64,000 bases of DNA from Hymenobacter psychrophilus (GCF_900107135.1 NZ_FNOV01000007.1:230530-294529), one strand, 5' to 3'; positions 26,890 through 36,541 are shown, counted from the first letter of the stretch. Notes: generated from the sequence alone by a model not told the origin. Numbers and translations: made by a program.

Positions 26890-27020
26890 GTCATTCTGAG
26901 CGAAGGCGAAGCCCTAGTCGAAGAATCTCGCGTGCTGACGTTGCCAGACAAACCCTGCTATCGGGAGTACTTTGGCCCGCGAGGTTCTTCGACTAGGGCT
27001 CCGCCTTCGCTCAGAATGAC
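26890..27020. repeat. Hairpin repeat, family A copy 5
   Basis: Tips GTCATTCTGAGCGAAGGCG; inner part CCTAGTCGAAGAATCTCGCG. Central loop about 50 nt, not conserved. Lies between divergent genes, adjacent to the promoter of the 81-aa gene. Confidence 0.85.
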
Positions 27021-27052
27021 AAAGCTCATCACCCCGTTATCTTTGCCCCGCC

Positions 27053-27298
27053 ATGAAGTACCCCGAGTTCAAAGCGCTGAACATGTTTCGCCAGGCCGAG
27101 TACCTGGCCGGGCACGGGCGGCTGCTGGCCGAGCGGCGCGAAGACAGCTTCCGGTTGCGGCTGTTCGCGGTGGCCGATTTCTACGCCGAGCAGTGGTGCG
27201 AGTACGATAACGAACACCTGCTCTTCATCCACCTCTTTCGCCACCCCGCCGGCCTGCGCGATTATCTGCCTGCCATCCGGCTGCCCCGCGACCTGTAA
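27053..27298 (+). CDS. Small hypothetical protein, 81 aa
   Basis: Starts MKYPEFKALNMFRQAEYLAG and ends LRDYLPAIRLPRDL; soluble, mixed helical. Looks conserved in composition but the family is not known to me. A perfect TATCTTTG box (27038-27045) lies 7 nt before the ATG, so the leader is nearly absent. Followed at 30 bp by the GT-C glycosyltransferase gene, which has its own box. Confidence 0.65.
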   Translation: MKYPEFKALNMFRQAEYLAGHGRLLAERREDSFRLRLFAVADFYAEQWCEYDNEHLLFIHLFRHPAGLRDYLPAIRLPRDL

Positions 27299-27328
27299 CC
27301 AGTATCCGCAAAATTATATATTTGGGGG

Positions 27329-28873
27329 ATGAAAAGTCCTTGCCTGCTGCCGGCGCTGCTGGCCCTGCTCAAGTTTGCCACCGGCTACGGGCTGGCCAGC
27401 CGCGCCTACGAGCTGCACCGCGACGAATACCTCTACCTCGAATACGGCCGCCACCTAGCTTGGGGCTACCTGGAGGTGCCGCCCCTCACGGCCCTGCAAA
27501 GCTGGGTTACGCTGGCACTGGGCGGCAGTTGGTTCTGGGTGAAATTCTGGCCGTTGCTCTGGGGCAGCCTCACTATCTACTTGGTGGGGCGGGCCGTGCA
27601 GCGCCTAGGCGGCGGACCCTGGGCGGTGGCGCTGGCCGGCCTGGGCTACCTGCTGGGGGCCTACGCCCGGCTCAACTTTCTGTTCCAGCCCAACGCGTTC
27701 GAGGTGCTGGCCTTCACGGCCGTTGGCTACTGGCTGATTTGCTACGTGCAGCAGCCGGCCCCGCGCTGGCTCTACGCCATGGGGGCTGTGCTGGGGCTGG
27801 CGCTGCTGAACAAGTATTCGGCTCTCTTCTACATTGGTGCGTTGCTGGCGGCGCTGCTGCTCACGCCGTTGCGGCGGGTGCTGGCTACGCGGCATTTCTG
27901 GCTGGCGGCGGGCCTGGCGCTGCTGCTGTGGCTGCCCAACCTGACCTGGCAAATTGGGCACGGATTGCCGGTGCTCCACCACATGGCGCTGCTGCGCGAA
28001 AGCCAGTTGGTGCACGTATCGGTGGCCGGGTTCTGGCAAAGCCAGCTGCTGATGAACGCGCTGAGCCTGTGGGTGTGGGTGCCCGGGCTGCTGGCGTTGC
28101 TGCTGAGCCGGCGGCTGCAACCCTACCGGGTGCTGGGGCTGGTGTACGTGGGTGGCCTGCTGCTGCTCACGCTGCTGCACGGCAAAGACTACTACGCCTT
28201 GGGCTACTACCCGCTGCTGATGGCCGCTGGCGCCGCCTGGTGGCAGCAGTGGCTACGCAGCCGGCCGCGCCTAGGCCGCGTGCTCCGGCCCGCGCTGCTG
28301 GTGCTGCCCCTGGCCCTCAGCCTTCGGATGCTGCCGCTGCTGTTCCCAATTGAGCCCCCCGCCGGCATGCTGGCCCACCGGGCGCGCTACGAGCGGGTGG
28401 GCGCGCTGCGTTGGGAAGACGGCCAAAACCACCCGCTGCCCCAAGACTACGCCGACATGCAGGGCTGGCGCGAGCTGGCCGATAAAACCTGGGCGGCCTA
28501 CGCGGCGCTGCCACCCGAAGCGCGGGGCCATACCCTCATTCTGGCGGACAACTACGGCCAGGCCGGCGCCATCAACTACTACAACCGCCACCGCCGCAAC
28601 TTACCGCCGGCCAACAGCTTCAACGGCAGCTACCTGTTCTGGCAGCCCCCTGCGCCACCCGGCGGCTGGCAGTACGTGCTGCTGGTAGAGGAAGACCCCA
28701 CGCCGGGCCTGGAAAAGCACTTCCAAACCCTGCAAAAGGTGGGGCAGGTGCGCAACCCCTACGCCCGCGAGCAGAATACCCGCATCCGGCTCGGCACCCA
28801 CCCCGATGCTGCCATTCTGGCCTACGCCGCCGAGGAGCACCGCCGCGAGCTGGCCGCCTGGGGGCAGTTTTAA
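27329..28873 (+). CDS. GT-C fold glycosyltransferase (family 39/83-like), 514 aa
   Basis: Integral membrane enzyme of the ArnT/PMT type. The first loop contains the acidic motif ELHRDEYLYLEYGRHLAWGY (near 28-47), where Asp/Glu act in catalysis, then VPPLTALQSW. About 9-11 hydrophobic helices follow, then a soluble C-terminal part (YGQAGAINYYNRHRRN). These enzymes move a sugar from a lipid-phosphate donor to glycolipid or protein. Box TATATTTG (27317-27324) is 4 nt before the ATG. Confidence 0.85.
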   Translation: MKSPCLLPALLALLKFATGYGLASRAYELHRDEYLYLEYGRHLAWGYLEVPPLTALQSWVTLALGGSWFWVKFWPLLWGSLTIYLVGRAVQRLGGGPWAVALAGLGYLLGAYARLNFLFQPNAFEVLAFTAVGYWLICYVQQPAPRWLYAMGAVLGLALLNKYSALFYIGALLAALLLTPLRRVLATRHFWLAAGLALLLWLPNLTWQIGHGLPVLHHMALLRESQLVHVSVAGFWQSQLLMNALSLWVWVPGLLALLLSRRLQPYRVLGLVYVGGLLLLTLLHGKDYYALGYYPLLMAAGAAWWQQWLRSRPRLGRVLRPALLVLPLALSLRMLPLLFPIEPPAGMLAHRARYERVGALRWEDGQNHPLPQDYADMQGWRELADKTWAAYAALPPEARGHTLILADNYGQAGAINYYNRHRRNLPPANSFNGSYLFWQPPAPPGGWQYVLLVEEDPTPGLEKHFQTLQKVGQVRNPYAREQNTRIRLGTHPDAAILAYAAEEHRRELAAWGQF

Positions 28874-28970
28874 GGTGGGTTTTGGGTTGATATGGTGCAC
28901 CCCAGCCCCCAGGTTTGGTTTCCGCGCATTTTGAGCGAACTTCACGGCTTCCCACCCAATGCAATCCGTT

Positions 28971-31424
28971 ATGAAAAAACTTCTGTTTGGCCTGCTGCTA
29001 CTCGGCTCGCACGCGCTGCTAGCCCAGGACGCCGCCACCTACCAGATGCCCCCCAAAGCCCTGGCCGACCTCGTAACCGTGGCGCCCACGCCGGGCGTAA
29101 GCGTCGATTCGAAGGGCCAGTATATGGTGATTCTGGAGCGAGCCGCCAACCCCACTATCGCCGAGCTGTCGCAGCCCGAAATGCGGCTGGCGGGTGTGCG
29201 GCTAAACCCCGCCACCAACGGCCCCAGCCGGGCCCAGTACCTGACCGGCCTGAAGCTGAAAAAGCTGCCCGCCGGCGCTGAAACAGCCGTAACCGGCCTG
29301 CCCGCCGAGGCCCAGCTCAGCTACCTGCAATGGTCGCCCGACGAAACCAGAATCGCCTTCACCAACACCACCGACGGCCAGATTGAGCTGTACGTGGCCG
29401 ACGTGGCGACGGGCGCGGCCCGGCGCGTGGGTAGTGTGGCCCTGAACGCCGTGCTGGGCACGCCCTACAACTGGCTGCCCGATGGCCAGGGCTTTATTGT
29501 GCGGGCTGTGCCGGCTGAGCGCGGGGCGGTACCGGCCGCCGGCCGGGTGCCCAGCGGGCCTACGGTGCAGCAGAACCTGGGCCGTTCGGGCCAGGCTCCT
29601 ACGTACCAGGATTTGCTCAAAAACCCCTCTGATGAGAAGCAGTTCAACTACTACGCCACGGCGCAGGTAATGCGGCTGGGGCTTGATGGCCAGACCAAGG
29701 CCATCGGCCAGCCGGGCATCATCACCGGCGCGCAGGCCTCGCCCGATGGGCGGTTTGTGCTGACGGAAACGGTGCATGCGCCGTTTTCCTACCTCGTGCC
29801 GGTCTACCGCTTCCCGCTGCGCACCGAGGTGTTCAGTATAGATGGTACACTGGTGAAAACGCTGGCCGACACGCCCGCCCAGGAAAACGTGCCCTATAGC
29901 CCCGACGGCGCCCCCACCGGCCCCCGCGACTACGCCTGGCGCACCGACGTGCCGGCCACGGTATTCTATACCGAAGCCCAGGACGGCGGCGACCCCAAGC
30001 AGAAAGCGGATATCCGCGACAAAGTATTCGCGCTCGACGCGCCGTTTACCAGCGCCCCCCAGCAGATTTACGCCGCCCAGTATCGTTTTGGGGGTTTCGA
30101 GTGGGGCGATGATAAGGTGGCCCTGGCTACCGAGCGGTGGTGGCAGTCGCGCAAGAGCCTGACCAAAGTGGTGAACCCGCGCACCTGGCAGACCCGCGTG
30201 TTGTTCGACCGCTCGTACGAGGACCGCTACTCCGACCCCGGCCAGCCCGACACCCGCCGCAACCAGTACGGCCGCGACGTGCTTAACCTGCTGCCCAACG
30301 GTGAGCTGCTGATGCTGAATGGCACCGGCGCCTCCAGCACCGGCGACCGGCCCTTCGTGCGTGTGCTCAACCTGAATACCGGCCAGAGCAAGGAACTGTG
30401 GCGCTCCGAAGCCCCGCGCTTCGAGCGCCCCGTAGCCGTGCTCGATGCCAGGAAGCGCGTGCTGCTCACCACCCAGGAGCAGCCCGACGAAAACCCGAAC
30501 TACTACATTCGCAACTTAGCCAAGCGCAGCGCCCCCCAGCGCGTCACCAACTTCCCGCACCCGTACCCGCAGCTCAAGGGCATCCAGAAAGAGCAAATCC
30601 GCTACAAGCGCGCCGATGGCGTGGAGCTGACGGCCATGCTGTACCTGCCGGCCGGCTACAAGAAATCCGACGGGCCGCTGCCCACCTTTTTGTGGGCCTA
30701 CCCGGCCGAGTTCAAGAGTGCCGCCGCCGCCGGCCAGGTGAACGGCTCGCCCTACCAGTTCAACCGCATCAGCTACTGGGGCGCGGCCGCTTTCGTCACA
30801 ATGGGCTACGCCGTGCTCGACAACGCCAGCATCCCGATTGTGGGCGAGGGCAGCAAGGAGCCGAACGACACCTACGTGACGCAGCTCGTATCGAGCGCCC
30901 AGGCTGCCATTGAAGAGGGCGTGCGCCGGGGCGTGGTGGATGCCAACCGCGTGGCCGTGGGCGGCCACTCCTACGGGGCTTTCATGACGGCCAACCTACT
31001 CACCCACAGCAACTTGTTCCGGGCCGGGGTGGCTCGCAGCGGTGCTTACAACCGTACGCTCACGCCCTTTGGTTTCCAGAACGAGCAGCGCACCTACTGG
31101 CAGGCCCCCGACGTGTACAACACCATGTCGCCCTTCCAGAATGCCGATAAGATGAAGACCCCGCTGCTGCTCATCCACGGCGAGGCCGACAACAACACCG
31201 GCACCTTCCCGATGCAGTCGGAGCGCTACTACACGGCTCTCAAGAGCTACGGCGCCAGCACCCGCCTAGTGCTGCTGCCCTACGAAAGCCACGGCTACAC
31301 GGCCAAGGAGTCGCTGCTGCACATGCTCTGGGAGATGAACAGCTGGCTCGATAAGTTCGTGAAGAATGCCCCGGCCGCTACGCCCGATAAGTCGGTTGGG
31401 CAGGCGGGTAACGGCACGAAGTAA
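28971..31424 (+). CDS. S9-family serine peptidase (glutamyl/prolyl oligopeptidase-like), 817 aa
   Basis: Signal peptide MKKLLFGLLLLGSHALLAQ, so exported. The middle is a beta-propeller (LSYLQWSPDETRIAFTN, QASPDGRFVLTE) and the C-terminal alpha/beta hydrolase domain holds the nucleophile box GGHSYGAF (Ser667), the Asp loop LIHGEADNNTG and the His box YESHGY. The order agrees with exported S9 peptidases such as plant-type glutamyl endopeptidases. It degrades peptides in the periplasm. A Met at 28959 is an alternative start. Confidence 0.9.
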   Translation: MKKLLFGLLLLGSHALLAQDAATYQMPPKALADLVTVAPTPGVSVDSKGQYMVILERAANPTIAELSQPEMRLAGVRLNPATNGPSRAQYLTGLKLKKLPAGAETAVTGLPAEAQLSYLQWSPDETRIAFTNTTDGQIELYVADVATGAARRVGSVALNAVLGTPYNWLPDGQGFIVRAVPAERGAVPAAGRVPSGPTVQQNLGRSGQAPTYQDLLKNPSDEKQFNYYATAQVMRLGLDGQTKAIGQPGIITGAQASPDGRFVLTETVHAPFSYLVPVYRFPLRTEVFSIDGTLVKTLADTPAQENVPYSPDGAPTGPRDYAWRTDVPATVFYTEAQDGGDPKQKADIRDKVFALDAPFTSAPQQIYAAQYRFGGFEWGDDKVALATERWWQSRKSLTKVVNPRTWQTRVLFDRSYEDRYSDPGQPDTRRNQYGRDVLNLLPNGELLMLNGTGASSTGDRPFVRVLNLNTGQSKELWRSEAPRFERPVAVLDARKRVLLTTQEQPDENPNYYIRNLAKRSAPQRVTNFPHPYPQLKGIQKEQIRYKRADGVELTAMLYLPAGYKKSDGPLPTFLWAYPAEFKSAAAAGQVNGSPYQFNRISYWGAAAFVTMGYAVLDNASIPIVGEGSKEPNDTYVTQLVSSAQAAIEEGVRRGVVDANRVAVGGHSYGAFMTANLLTHSNLFRAGVARSGAYNRTLTPFGFQNEQRTYWQAPDVYNTMSPFQNADKMKTPLLLIHGEADNNTGTFPMQSERYYTALKSYGASTRLVLLPYESHGYTAKESLLHMLWEMNSWLDKFVKNAPAATPDKSVGQAGNGTK

Positions 31425-31435
31425 CATCTCCCCGT

Positions 31436-31488
31436 CGCCTACTAAAACGGCCTCATCCACAATGTGGGTGAGGCCGTTTTAGTAGGCG
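31436..31488 (+). terminator. Hairpin terminator after the S9 peptidase gene
   Basis: Arms CGCCTACTAAAACGGCCTCA and complement, 20 bp, loop about 13 nt. The right arm contains TTTTAG in place of a pure T-run. It may also stop transcription from the left. Confidence 0.7.
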
Positions 31489-31506
31489 AAGCTTGGCGCA
31501 AGGCCA

Positions 31507-31597
31507 GTTGTAGACGAAAGGCCTATCTGCGTCTCGTCGTTGAACGAAATCGTCCGAGCGGCACGAACGGCGGGACACGAATAGGCGTCTCTACAAC
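31507..31597. repeat. Hairpin repeat, family B (GTTGTAGAGACG) copy 1
   Basis: Tip GTTGTAGACG and inverted GCGTCTCTACAAC, with an inner TCTGCGTCTCGTCGTTGA. A second copy is at 33309. The TAG stop of the M28 gene (31591-31593, minus strand) is in the right tip. Confidence 0.75.
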
Positions 31598-33255
31598 CCC
31601 CCGAACTGCCGGCCGAAATAGTCGCCGGGGTTCCAGCGGGGGCGTTCGGGGGCCTGGGCCACCAGGTAGCCGACCAGGAAGTTGAGCTGCACGTAGGTGC
31701 GGCCGGCCTCGAAATCGAAGGTGCCGCTCATGTCGTCCTGGGGCTTGTGGTAGGTGAGGGCCCGCCACTGCTTCACCTGCTCGCTGAGGTTGTTGCGGCC
31801 GTCGGGCGTGCGGTTGCCGTACTTGAGGTGCAGCGCCGGAATGCCCTGGGCCACGAAGCTGTACTGGTCGGAGCGGATGAAGCGGTTCTGCTCGGGTTCG
31901 GGGTCGTCCTCCACCGTCAGTTTCAAATACGCTGCCGCCTGGGCTACCGGCGCGGCCAGCGTGGAGTGCTGGGCTCCCAGCGGCACTACGGCCAGCAGGG
32001 GCGCAATCAGGGTGGGCATGTCGGTGTTCACGTTGGCTACGAGGCTGGCGGCGGGCACAGTGGGCCGGGCCGCAAAATAGGCCGAGCCCAGCAACCCCAG
32101 CTCCTCGCCGGTTTGCAGCACGAACAGGATGCTGCGGAGAGGCTTTTGCTTGAGCCGCGAATAGATGCCCGCAATTTCAAGCACCGAGGCCACGCCCGTG
32201 GCATTGTCGTGGGCGCCGTTATAGATGGAGTCGCCGCGCACTGGCGCGCCCACGCCCAGGTGGTCGAGGTGGGCCGAATGCACCACGTACTCATCGCGCA
32301 GCTTAGCATCAGAACCCGTGATTTTGCCCACCACGTTGTAGGAATCAAAATCTTGGTAAGCCGATTCCCAACGGGCCGATAGCGTGCCGGGCAGCGCCAC
32401 CGGCGCGGGCTGACTGGCGCGCAGGCGTTGCATAATCTGGGTCGTGTCGGAGGCGGCGGCGCGTAGCAGGGTTTGCAGGCCGGCGGCCGAGAGCGTGCCG
32501 ACAAGGGCCACCCCGCCAGGTCCGCTCACAAAGCCCCGGCTAGCGGCCACCTTGCCATCGGCCCCCAGCACGCTGGTGCTCGAAGCCAGCCGCGCCGGAT
32601 TGCCCGAAGCGGGCCGCAGCGTGGCAAACAGCACGCCCACCGCCCCGTGGGCCGCGGCGGTACGCACAATTTGGGTCTGGTCCTGGCTGGCCGCGGCCAC
32701 GGTGCTCGGGAAGGCGGGCGGGGCTCCGCGCAACACGACCACCACCTTGCCGCGGGCGTCGAGGCCCTGGTAGTCGTCGTAATTTTCGGCCGGGGCCGAG
32801 ATGCCGTGGCCGGCAAACACGAGGCCGGTGGCCGGTAGTTGGGCGGTAGGCTGCTCGGGGTGAGGCAGCAGGCCGATGGCATCAAGCGGTAGCCCAGCCT
32901 GGCCGGCCGCTGACTGGTAGCTCACGCTGGCTCCCGGCCGCACCGTGGCCCGGCGCAGACGCACGCGCTGGGTGAAGCCGCCGTTTTCGCCGGCCGGCTC
33001 TACGCCCCGTTCTTTCAGCTGGGCCACCACATAATCGACGGCCAGCTGGTAGCCGGGCGTGCCGGGCTTGCGGCCCAGCAGCCGGTCATCGGCCAGATAG
33101 GCCACGTGGGCCCGCATGGCCTCGGGCCGCACCTGTCCCAAGGCCCGGCGCACGGGTTTAGGCAGGTTAAGTGAGGAGGGCGAGCTGGTCTGGGCGGCCG
33201 CCCCGAAACCGGGCAGCAGTAGGGCAGGCAACAGGAGCAGAGTCGAGAACTTCAT
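31591..33255 (-). CDS. M28-family metallopeptidase with PA-like insertion, 554 aa
   Basis: Signal peptide MKFSTLLLLPALLLPGFGAAAQ, so secreted. The zinc-ligand boxes are HSAHLDHLG (329-332 region, His329), NGAHDNATG (Asp350), GEELGLLG (Glu384) and a later DQYSF. Between 140 and 290 sits a protease-associated-like segment (VFAGHGISAPAENYDDYQGL). It is an aminopeptidase or dipeptidase processing periplasmic peptides. The upstream extension to 33363 lies in hairpin repeat B copy 2 and was rejected as start. Confidence 0.88.
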   Translation of the reverse strand: MKFSTLLLLPALLLPGFGAAAQTSSPSSLNLPKPVRRALGQVRPEAMRAHVAYLADDRLLGRKPGTPGYQLAVDYVVAQLKERGVEPAGENGGFTQRVRLRRATVRPGASVSYQSAAGQAGLPLDAIGLLPHPEQPTAQLPATGLVFAGHGISAPAENYDDYQGLDARGKVVVVLRGAPPAFPSTVAAASQDQTQIVRTAAAHGAVGVLFATLRPASGNPARLASSTSVLGADGKVAASRGFVSGPGGVALVGTLSAAGLQTLLRAAASDTTQIMQRLRASQPAPVALPGTLSARWESAYQDFDSYNVVGKITGSDAKLRDEYVVHSAHLDHLGVGAPVRGDSIYNGAHDNATGVASVLEIAGIYSRLKQKPLRSILFVLQTGEELGLLGSAYFAARPTVPAASLVANVNTDMPTLIAPLLAVVPLGAQHSTLAAPVAQAAAYLKLTVEDDPEPEQNRFIRSDQYSFVAQGIPALHLKYGNRTPDGRNNLSEQVKQWRALTYHKPQDDMSGTFDFEAGRTYVQLNFLVGYLVAQAPERPRWNPGDYFGRQFGGL

Positions 33256-33308
33256 CAGGCGAACATACGCCGAAAGTCCTGGCCTGCCGCGCTGAAAGGG
33301 TGCCGAAT

Positions 33309-33394
33309 GGTTGTAGAGACGCCTCTTTGCGTCTCGTCGTTGCTGGTGTTGCTGACCATTCAACGCCGAGACGCAAAGAGACGTCTCTACAACC
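33309..33394. repeat. Hairpin repeat, family B copy 2
   Basis: Near-perfect dyad with arms GGTTGTAGAGACGCCTCTTT and complement. Its right tip supplies the TAG stop codon of the GNAT gene (33387-33389). Confidence 0.85.
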
Positions 33395-33836
33395 GCACCA
33401 TATGAATGTGCGGGATGTCGTCCTCCAGATACCCTTCGCCCACCTGCCGGAAGCCGAAGCTTTCGTAGAACGCCTGCAGATACAGCTGGGCCCCAATTTG
33501 GATGGGCTGGGGGCTAAACTGGCGCGCGATACCGGCAATAGCCTCACGCATCAGTTCGCGGCCCAGGCCCGTGCGGCGGTGGCGCGGGCTGCTCACCACC
33601 CGCCCAATGCTGGCCTCGGGAAAGGCAATACCGGGCCCAAACAGCCGGGCGTAGGCGGCCAACTCGCCGTTGGATGCGTGGCCTAGCAGGTGCCAAGCTG
33701 CCTGGTCGAGCCCGTCAATGTCCTGAAATGGGCAGGTTTGCTCCACCACGAATACTTCGGAGCGCAGCTGCAGCTGCGCGTACAGTTCGGTGGTGGTCAG
33801 GTCGGCGAAGGGCTTGAGGGTCCAGATTAGGGGCAT
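33387..33836 (-). CDS. GNAT acetyltransferase, ElaA-like, 149 aa
   Basis: The ElaA-type family start is LQLRSEVFVVEQTCPFQDIDG and the acetyl-CoA-binding loop is RHRRTGLGRELMREAI near 99-114, then FYESFGFRQVGEGYLEDDIPH. It probably moves acetyl from CoA to an amine; target unknown. The box TACCTTTG (33848-33841) is only 4 nt before the ATG. Confidence 0.85.
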   Translation of the reverse strand: MPLIWTLKPFADLTTTELYAQLQLRSEVFVVEQTCPFQDIDGLDQAAWHLLGHASNGELAAYARLFGPGIAFPEASIGRVVSSPRHRRTGLGRELMREAIAGIARQFSPQPIQIGAQLYLQAFYESFGFRQVGEGYLEDDIPHIHMVRL

Positions 33837-33840
33837 GGGG

Positions 33841-33878
33841 CAAAGGTACGGCGCTGGGCCCAGCGGGCCCAGCGCCGT
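33841..33878 (-). promoter_or_regulatory. GNAT promoter box and 14-bp-arm palindrome
   Basis: The -7 box TACCTTTG overlaps one end of a perfect inverted repeat ACGGCGCTGGGCCC-AGC-GGGCCCAGCGCCGT (33848-33878). It falls in the spacer between -7 and -33 and on the divergent side of the histidine-kinase gene, so it looks like an operator. Confidence 0.55.
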
Positions 33879-34005
33879 AAACCGGTCCGGTCCGCCGGCT
33901 TTAAACATTAATATATAGTTTTTATTGGATATTGTAGCTAATTCGGTGGGATTGGGCCCGGTAGCTGCCCGGCAGGGGGCGGGTAAGCTTAGCAATATTG
34001 AGAAT

Positions 34006-35976
34006 ATGAGGCTTTTGGGCCGGTTGGTACTAGGGTGCATATTGGGGCTATTTGCCCTAGGTGAAGCCCGCGCCCAGCCCCCGCGGCCCCCACGCTCATC
34101 CGTCGACAGCCTGCAGGCACTCCTGGCGCAGGCCCGCACCGACAGCAGCCGGGTGGAGCTGTTTTACTTGCTCAGCGACCAGCTCTGGGCCTCCGATACC
34201 GAGGCCGCCGCCGTGTATGCCCGCCGTTCGTTGGCCCTAGCCCGGCGCACCGGTAACCGCCGGGGCGAGGGAGCGGCCCTCAACCGGCTGGGCGCAGCCC
34301 TGCGCGAAAGCAACCTGAGCCAGGCGCTTCAGCTGTTTCAGGAGTCGCTGCGCATCGGCGAAGAGCTAAAAGATTTGGGCCTGCAGGCCCAGAACCTGCG
34401 CAGCATTGGCATTATTTACGTGTACCTGCGCGAGCAGCAGCTGGGGCTATCCTATTATTTCCGGGCTCTGCGCCTCGATCGGCTCATCCGCGACCAGCGG
34501 CGCGAGGTGGTGGAGCTCAGCAACATTGGGCTGGCCTACGACCTGTACGGCCAGGTAGATTCGGCCGCCTACTACCAAAATCAGGCCTACGCGCTGGCCC
34601 GGCAGCAGGGCTCGCTCACCAACTACATTCTCTATGGCCTGGGCAATGTGGCCCGGCAGCGCGGCCAGGTGGCACAGGCCCGTGCCTACTACCGCCACAG
34701 CTTGGCCGAGTCGCGGCAACGGGGGCACTTGCGCAGTCTCAACTTTTCGTACCTGGGGCTGGCCGCATTGCACCAGCAGCTTGGCCAGCCCGATTCTGCT
34801 ATTTACTACGCCCGGCTGGGCACGCAGGCGGCCCGGCAAAACGGCTTTCTGCGCGGCGTACTCAATGGCAGCCTGATCCTGACGCACGAGTTTGCGCAGC
34901 GGCAGCAGGCCGATAGCGCTTTCCGGTACCAGACGCTGCTGGTGGCCATGAAAGACACCCTGTTCGGGCAGGAGAAGGTAATGCGCCTGCAAAACGTGAA
35001 CTACCAGGAACGGCTGCGGGCCCAGCAGGCCGCCGCGGCCCAGCGGGTGCTCAAAACCCGCTACCAAACCTACGCGCTGCTGGCCGGGGTGGGCGGGCTG
35101 CTGCTGGTGCTGGCCCTGCTCGTGCGCCACGACCGGCAGCAGCAGCGCACCAACGCCGCCCTGCAAGCCTCGCTGGCCGAGCTCCGCGAAGCCCAACTGA
35201 TGCTGGTGCAGCGCGAGAAAATGGCGTTTCTGGGCGAAATGACGGCCGGTGTAGCCCATGAGCTGCAAAATCCGCTGGGCTTCGTGAAGCAATTTGCGGC
35301 CGTAAGTGCCAACCTGATCGACGAAATCAGCGGGGCCCAGCGGCTGGCCCGCGACGAATACCTGGAGCGCGACCTGTTTGAGGGCCTGAAGGAAAATCTG
35401 CGCGAAATCAGCCAGCACGGGCAGCGGGCCACGGCCATCATCAGGGGCATGCTCGACCATGCCCGCACCGGCCAGACCCCGCACGAATCCGCCGACCTCA
35501 ACGAGCTGGCCCGCCAGAACCTCGCGCTGGCCTACGAGGGCGTCCGCCACCAGCTGCCCGGCTTTGAAGCCACCCTTGTTACGGCCACCCTCGACCCGCA
35601 CCTGCCGCCGCTGCCCGTAGTGGCCGCCGACCTGGGCCGGGTGCTGCTCAACCTCTGCACCAACGCCCTGTACGCCGTGCGCCAGCGCCAGCCAACGGCG
35701 CCGGCCAACTACGCGCCCACCGTGGAAATCGGGAGCCGGGCGCTACCCGGCGGCGGGGCCGAGCTGTGGGTGCGCGACAATGGCGGGGGCATTCCGGCCG
35801 AGGTGCAGGCCCGCATTTTCGAGCCCTTTTTCACCACCAAACCCTCCGGCGAGGGCACCGGCCTGGGGCTTTCTCTCTCCCACGACATCATCGTGAGTGG
35901 TCACGGCGGCACGTTGCGGGTCGAGTCGGTGGTGGGGGAGGGCAGCCGGTTTGTGGTGGAGCTGCCGGTGGGGTAG
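34006..35976 (+). CDS. TPR-containing sensor histidine kinase, 656 aa
   Basis: Signal-like start (MRLLGRLVLGCILGLFALGEARA), periplasmic tetratricopeptide repeats from about 30 to 330 (QAQNLRSIGIIYVYLREQQLGL and similar), a membrane helix near 375-395 (YALLAGVGGLLLVLALLV), a short coiled coil, then HisKA with VAHELQNPLG (phospho-His) and HATPase with NLCTNALYAV, DNGGGIP and GTGLGLSLS. It should sense an envelope signal and phosphorylate a regulator; no response regulator is adjacent. The start is set at the signal peptide, since upstream codons lie in an AT-rich promoter region. Confidence 0.9.
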   Translation: MRLLGRLVLGCILGLFALGEARAQPPRPPRSSVDSLQALLAQARTDSSRVELFYLLSDQLWASDTEAAAVYARRSLALARRTGNRRGEGAALNRLGAALRESNLSQALQLFQESLRIGEELKDLGLQAQNLRSIGIIYVYLREQQLGLSYYFRALRLDRLIRDQRREVVELSNIGLAYDLYGQVDSAAYYQNQAYALARQQGSLTNYILYGLGNVARQRGQVAQARAYYRHSLAESRQRGHLRSLNFSYLGLAALHQQLGQPDSAIYYARLGTQAARQNGFLRGVLNGSLILTHEFAQRQQADSAFRYQTLLVAMKDTLFGQEKVMRLQNVNYQERLRAQQAAAAQRVLKTRYQTYALLAGVGGLLLVLALLVRHDRQQQRTNAALQASLAELREAQLMLVQREKMAFLGEMTAGVAHELQNPLGFVKQFAAVSANLIDEISGAQRLARDEYLERDLFEGLKENLREISQHGQRATAIIRGMLDHARTGQTPHESADLNELARQNLALAYEGVRHQLPGFEATLVTATLDPHLPPLPVVAADLGRVLLNLCTNALYAVRQRQPTAPANYAPTVEIGSRALPGGGAELWVRDNGGGIPAEVQARIFEPFFTTKPSGEGTGLGLSLSHDIIVSGHGGTLRVESVVGEGSRFVVELPVG

Positions 35977-36075
35977 CGGTGAGCAAAACAGGATAGGGAA
36001 ATAGCAGTGGCACTTTGGTTTACGACCGACAAACCAGCAGCTTGAAAAAACAACCATATCTAACCACCCGACACT

Positions 36076-36408
36076 ATGCAATCCAAGAAGCTTCCAGCGG
36101 ATTTCTTCTATCTGGTAGATATGTATCAGGACGACTATTTTCCTGCATTTCTGGTTGATAAGATCAAAGGCGCAATCGAAGAGGTAGTGGGCTTTCTGGA
36201 AAAGGGCCAATCTTCTGAAACGGAGATTCAGGCAGGGCTTGACCAGATGACGTCGAAAATCAATGACTTGCAGGACGAGTTCGAGGAAAATGACAGCGAA
36301 ATAGAAACGGGGGCCAGAGAATCCATTGCAGCGACGGTAGAAGAAATTCTGCGCTTTTTCGAGGTCGGTATTGCTACTGAGGAAGCAATAAGAGAATGGG
36401 ACTGGTAG
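36076..36408 (+). CDS. DUF5713-like hypothetical protein, 110 aa
   Basis: Small soluble acidic protein (MQSKKLPADFFYLVDMYQDD, then YFPAFLVDKIKGAIEEVV) resembling DUF5713 proteins, which have no known function. The middle is a long helix (IQAGLDQMTSKINDLQDEF). Lower G+C than its neighbours. Stands alone on the plus strand. Confidence 0.6.
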   Translation: MQSKKLPADFFYLVDMYQDDYFPAFLVDKIKGAIEEVVGFLEKGQSSETEIQAGLDQMTSKINDLQDEFEENDSEIETGARESIAATVEEILRFFEVGIATEEAIREWDW

Positions 36409-36448
36409 GGTTGCTGGCGGAATGAGGCGCCTTTCCTGGCCAGTGGAA

Positions 36449-36492
36449 ACGCTTCATCCTCCTCATCCGACGCTTCGGTAACGGCGAGTTTC
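36449..36492. repeat. 44-bp upstream element, copy 1
   Basis: Shares 40 of 44 bases with 38889-38932. The core is TCCGACGCTTCGGTAACGGC, with a small stem CCGA-CGCT-TCGG. It lies 50 bp before the TonB-receptor start; the second copy is 81 bp before the start of the gene at 39013. Confidence 0.65.
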
Positions 36493-36541
36493 AGCGGGCC
36501 CGGCGGCGGCGCACATTTGGGCATCACTTCACCGCCCCGCC

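Noticed and set aside
33256..33363. N-terminal extension of the M28 peptidase
   Set aside because: It lies in hairpin repeat family B and would hide the signal peptide.
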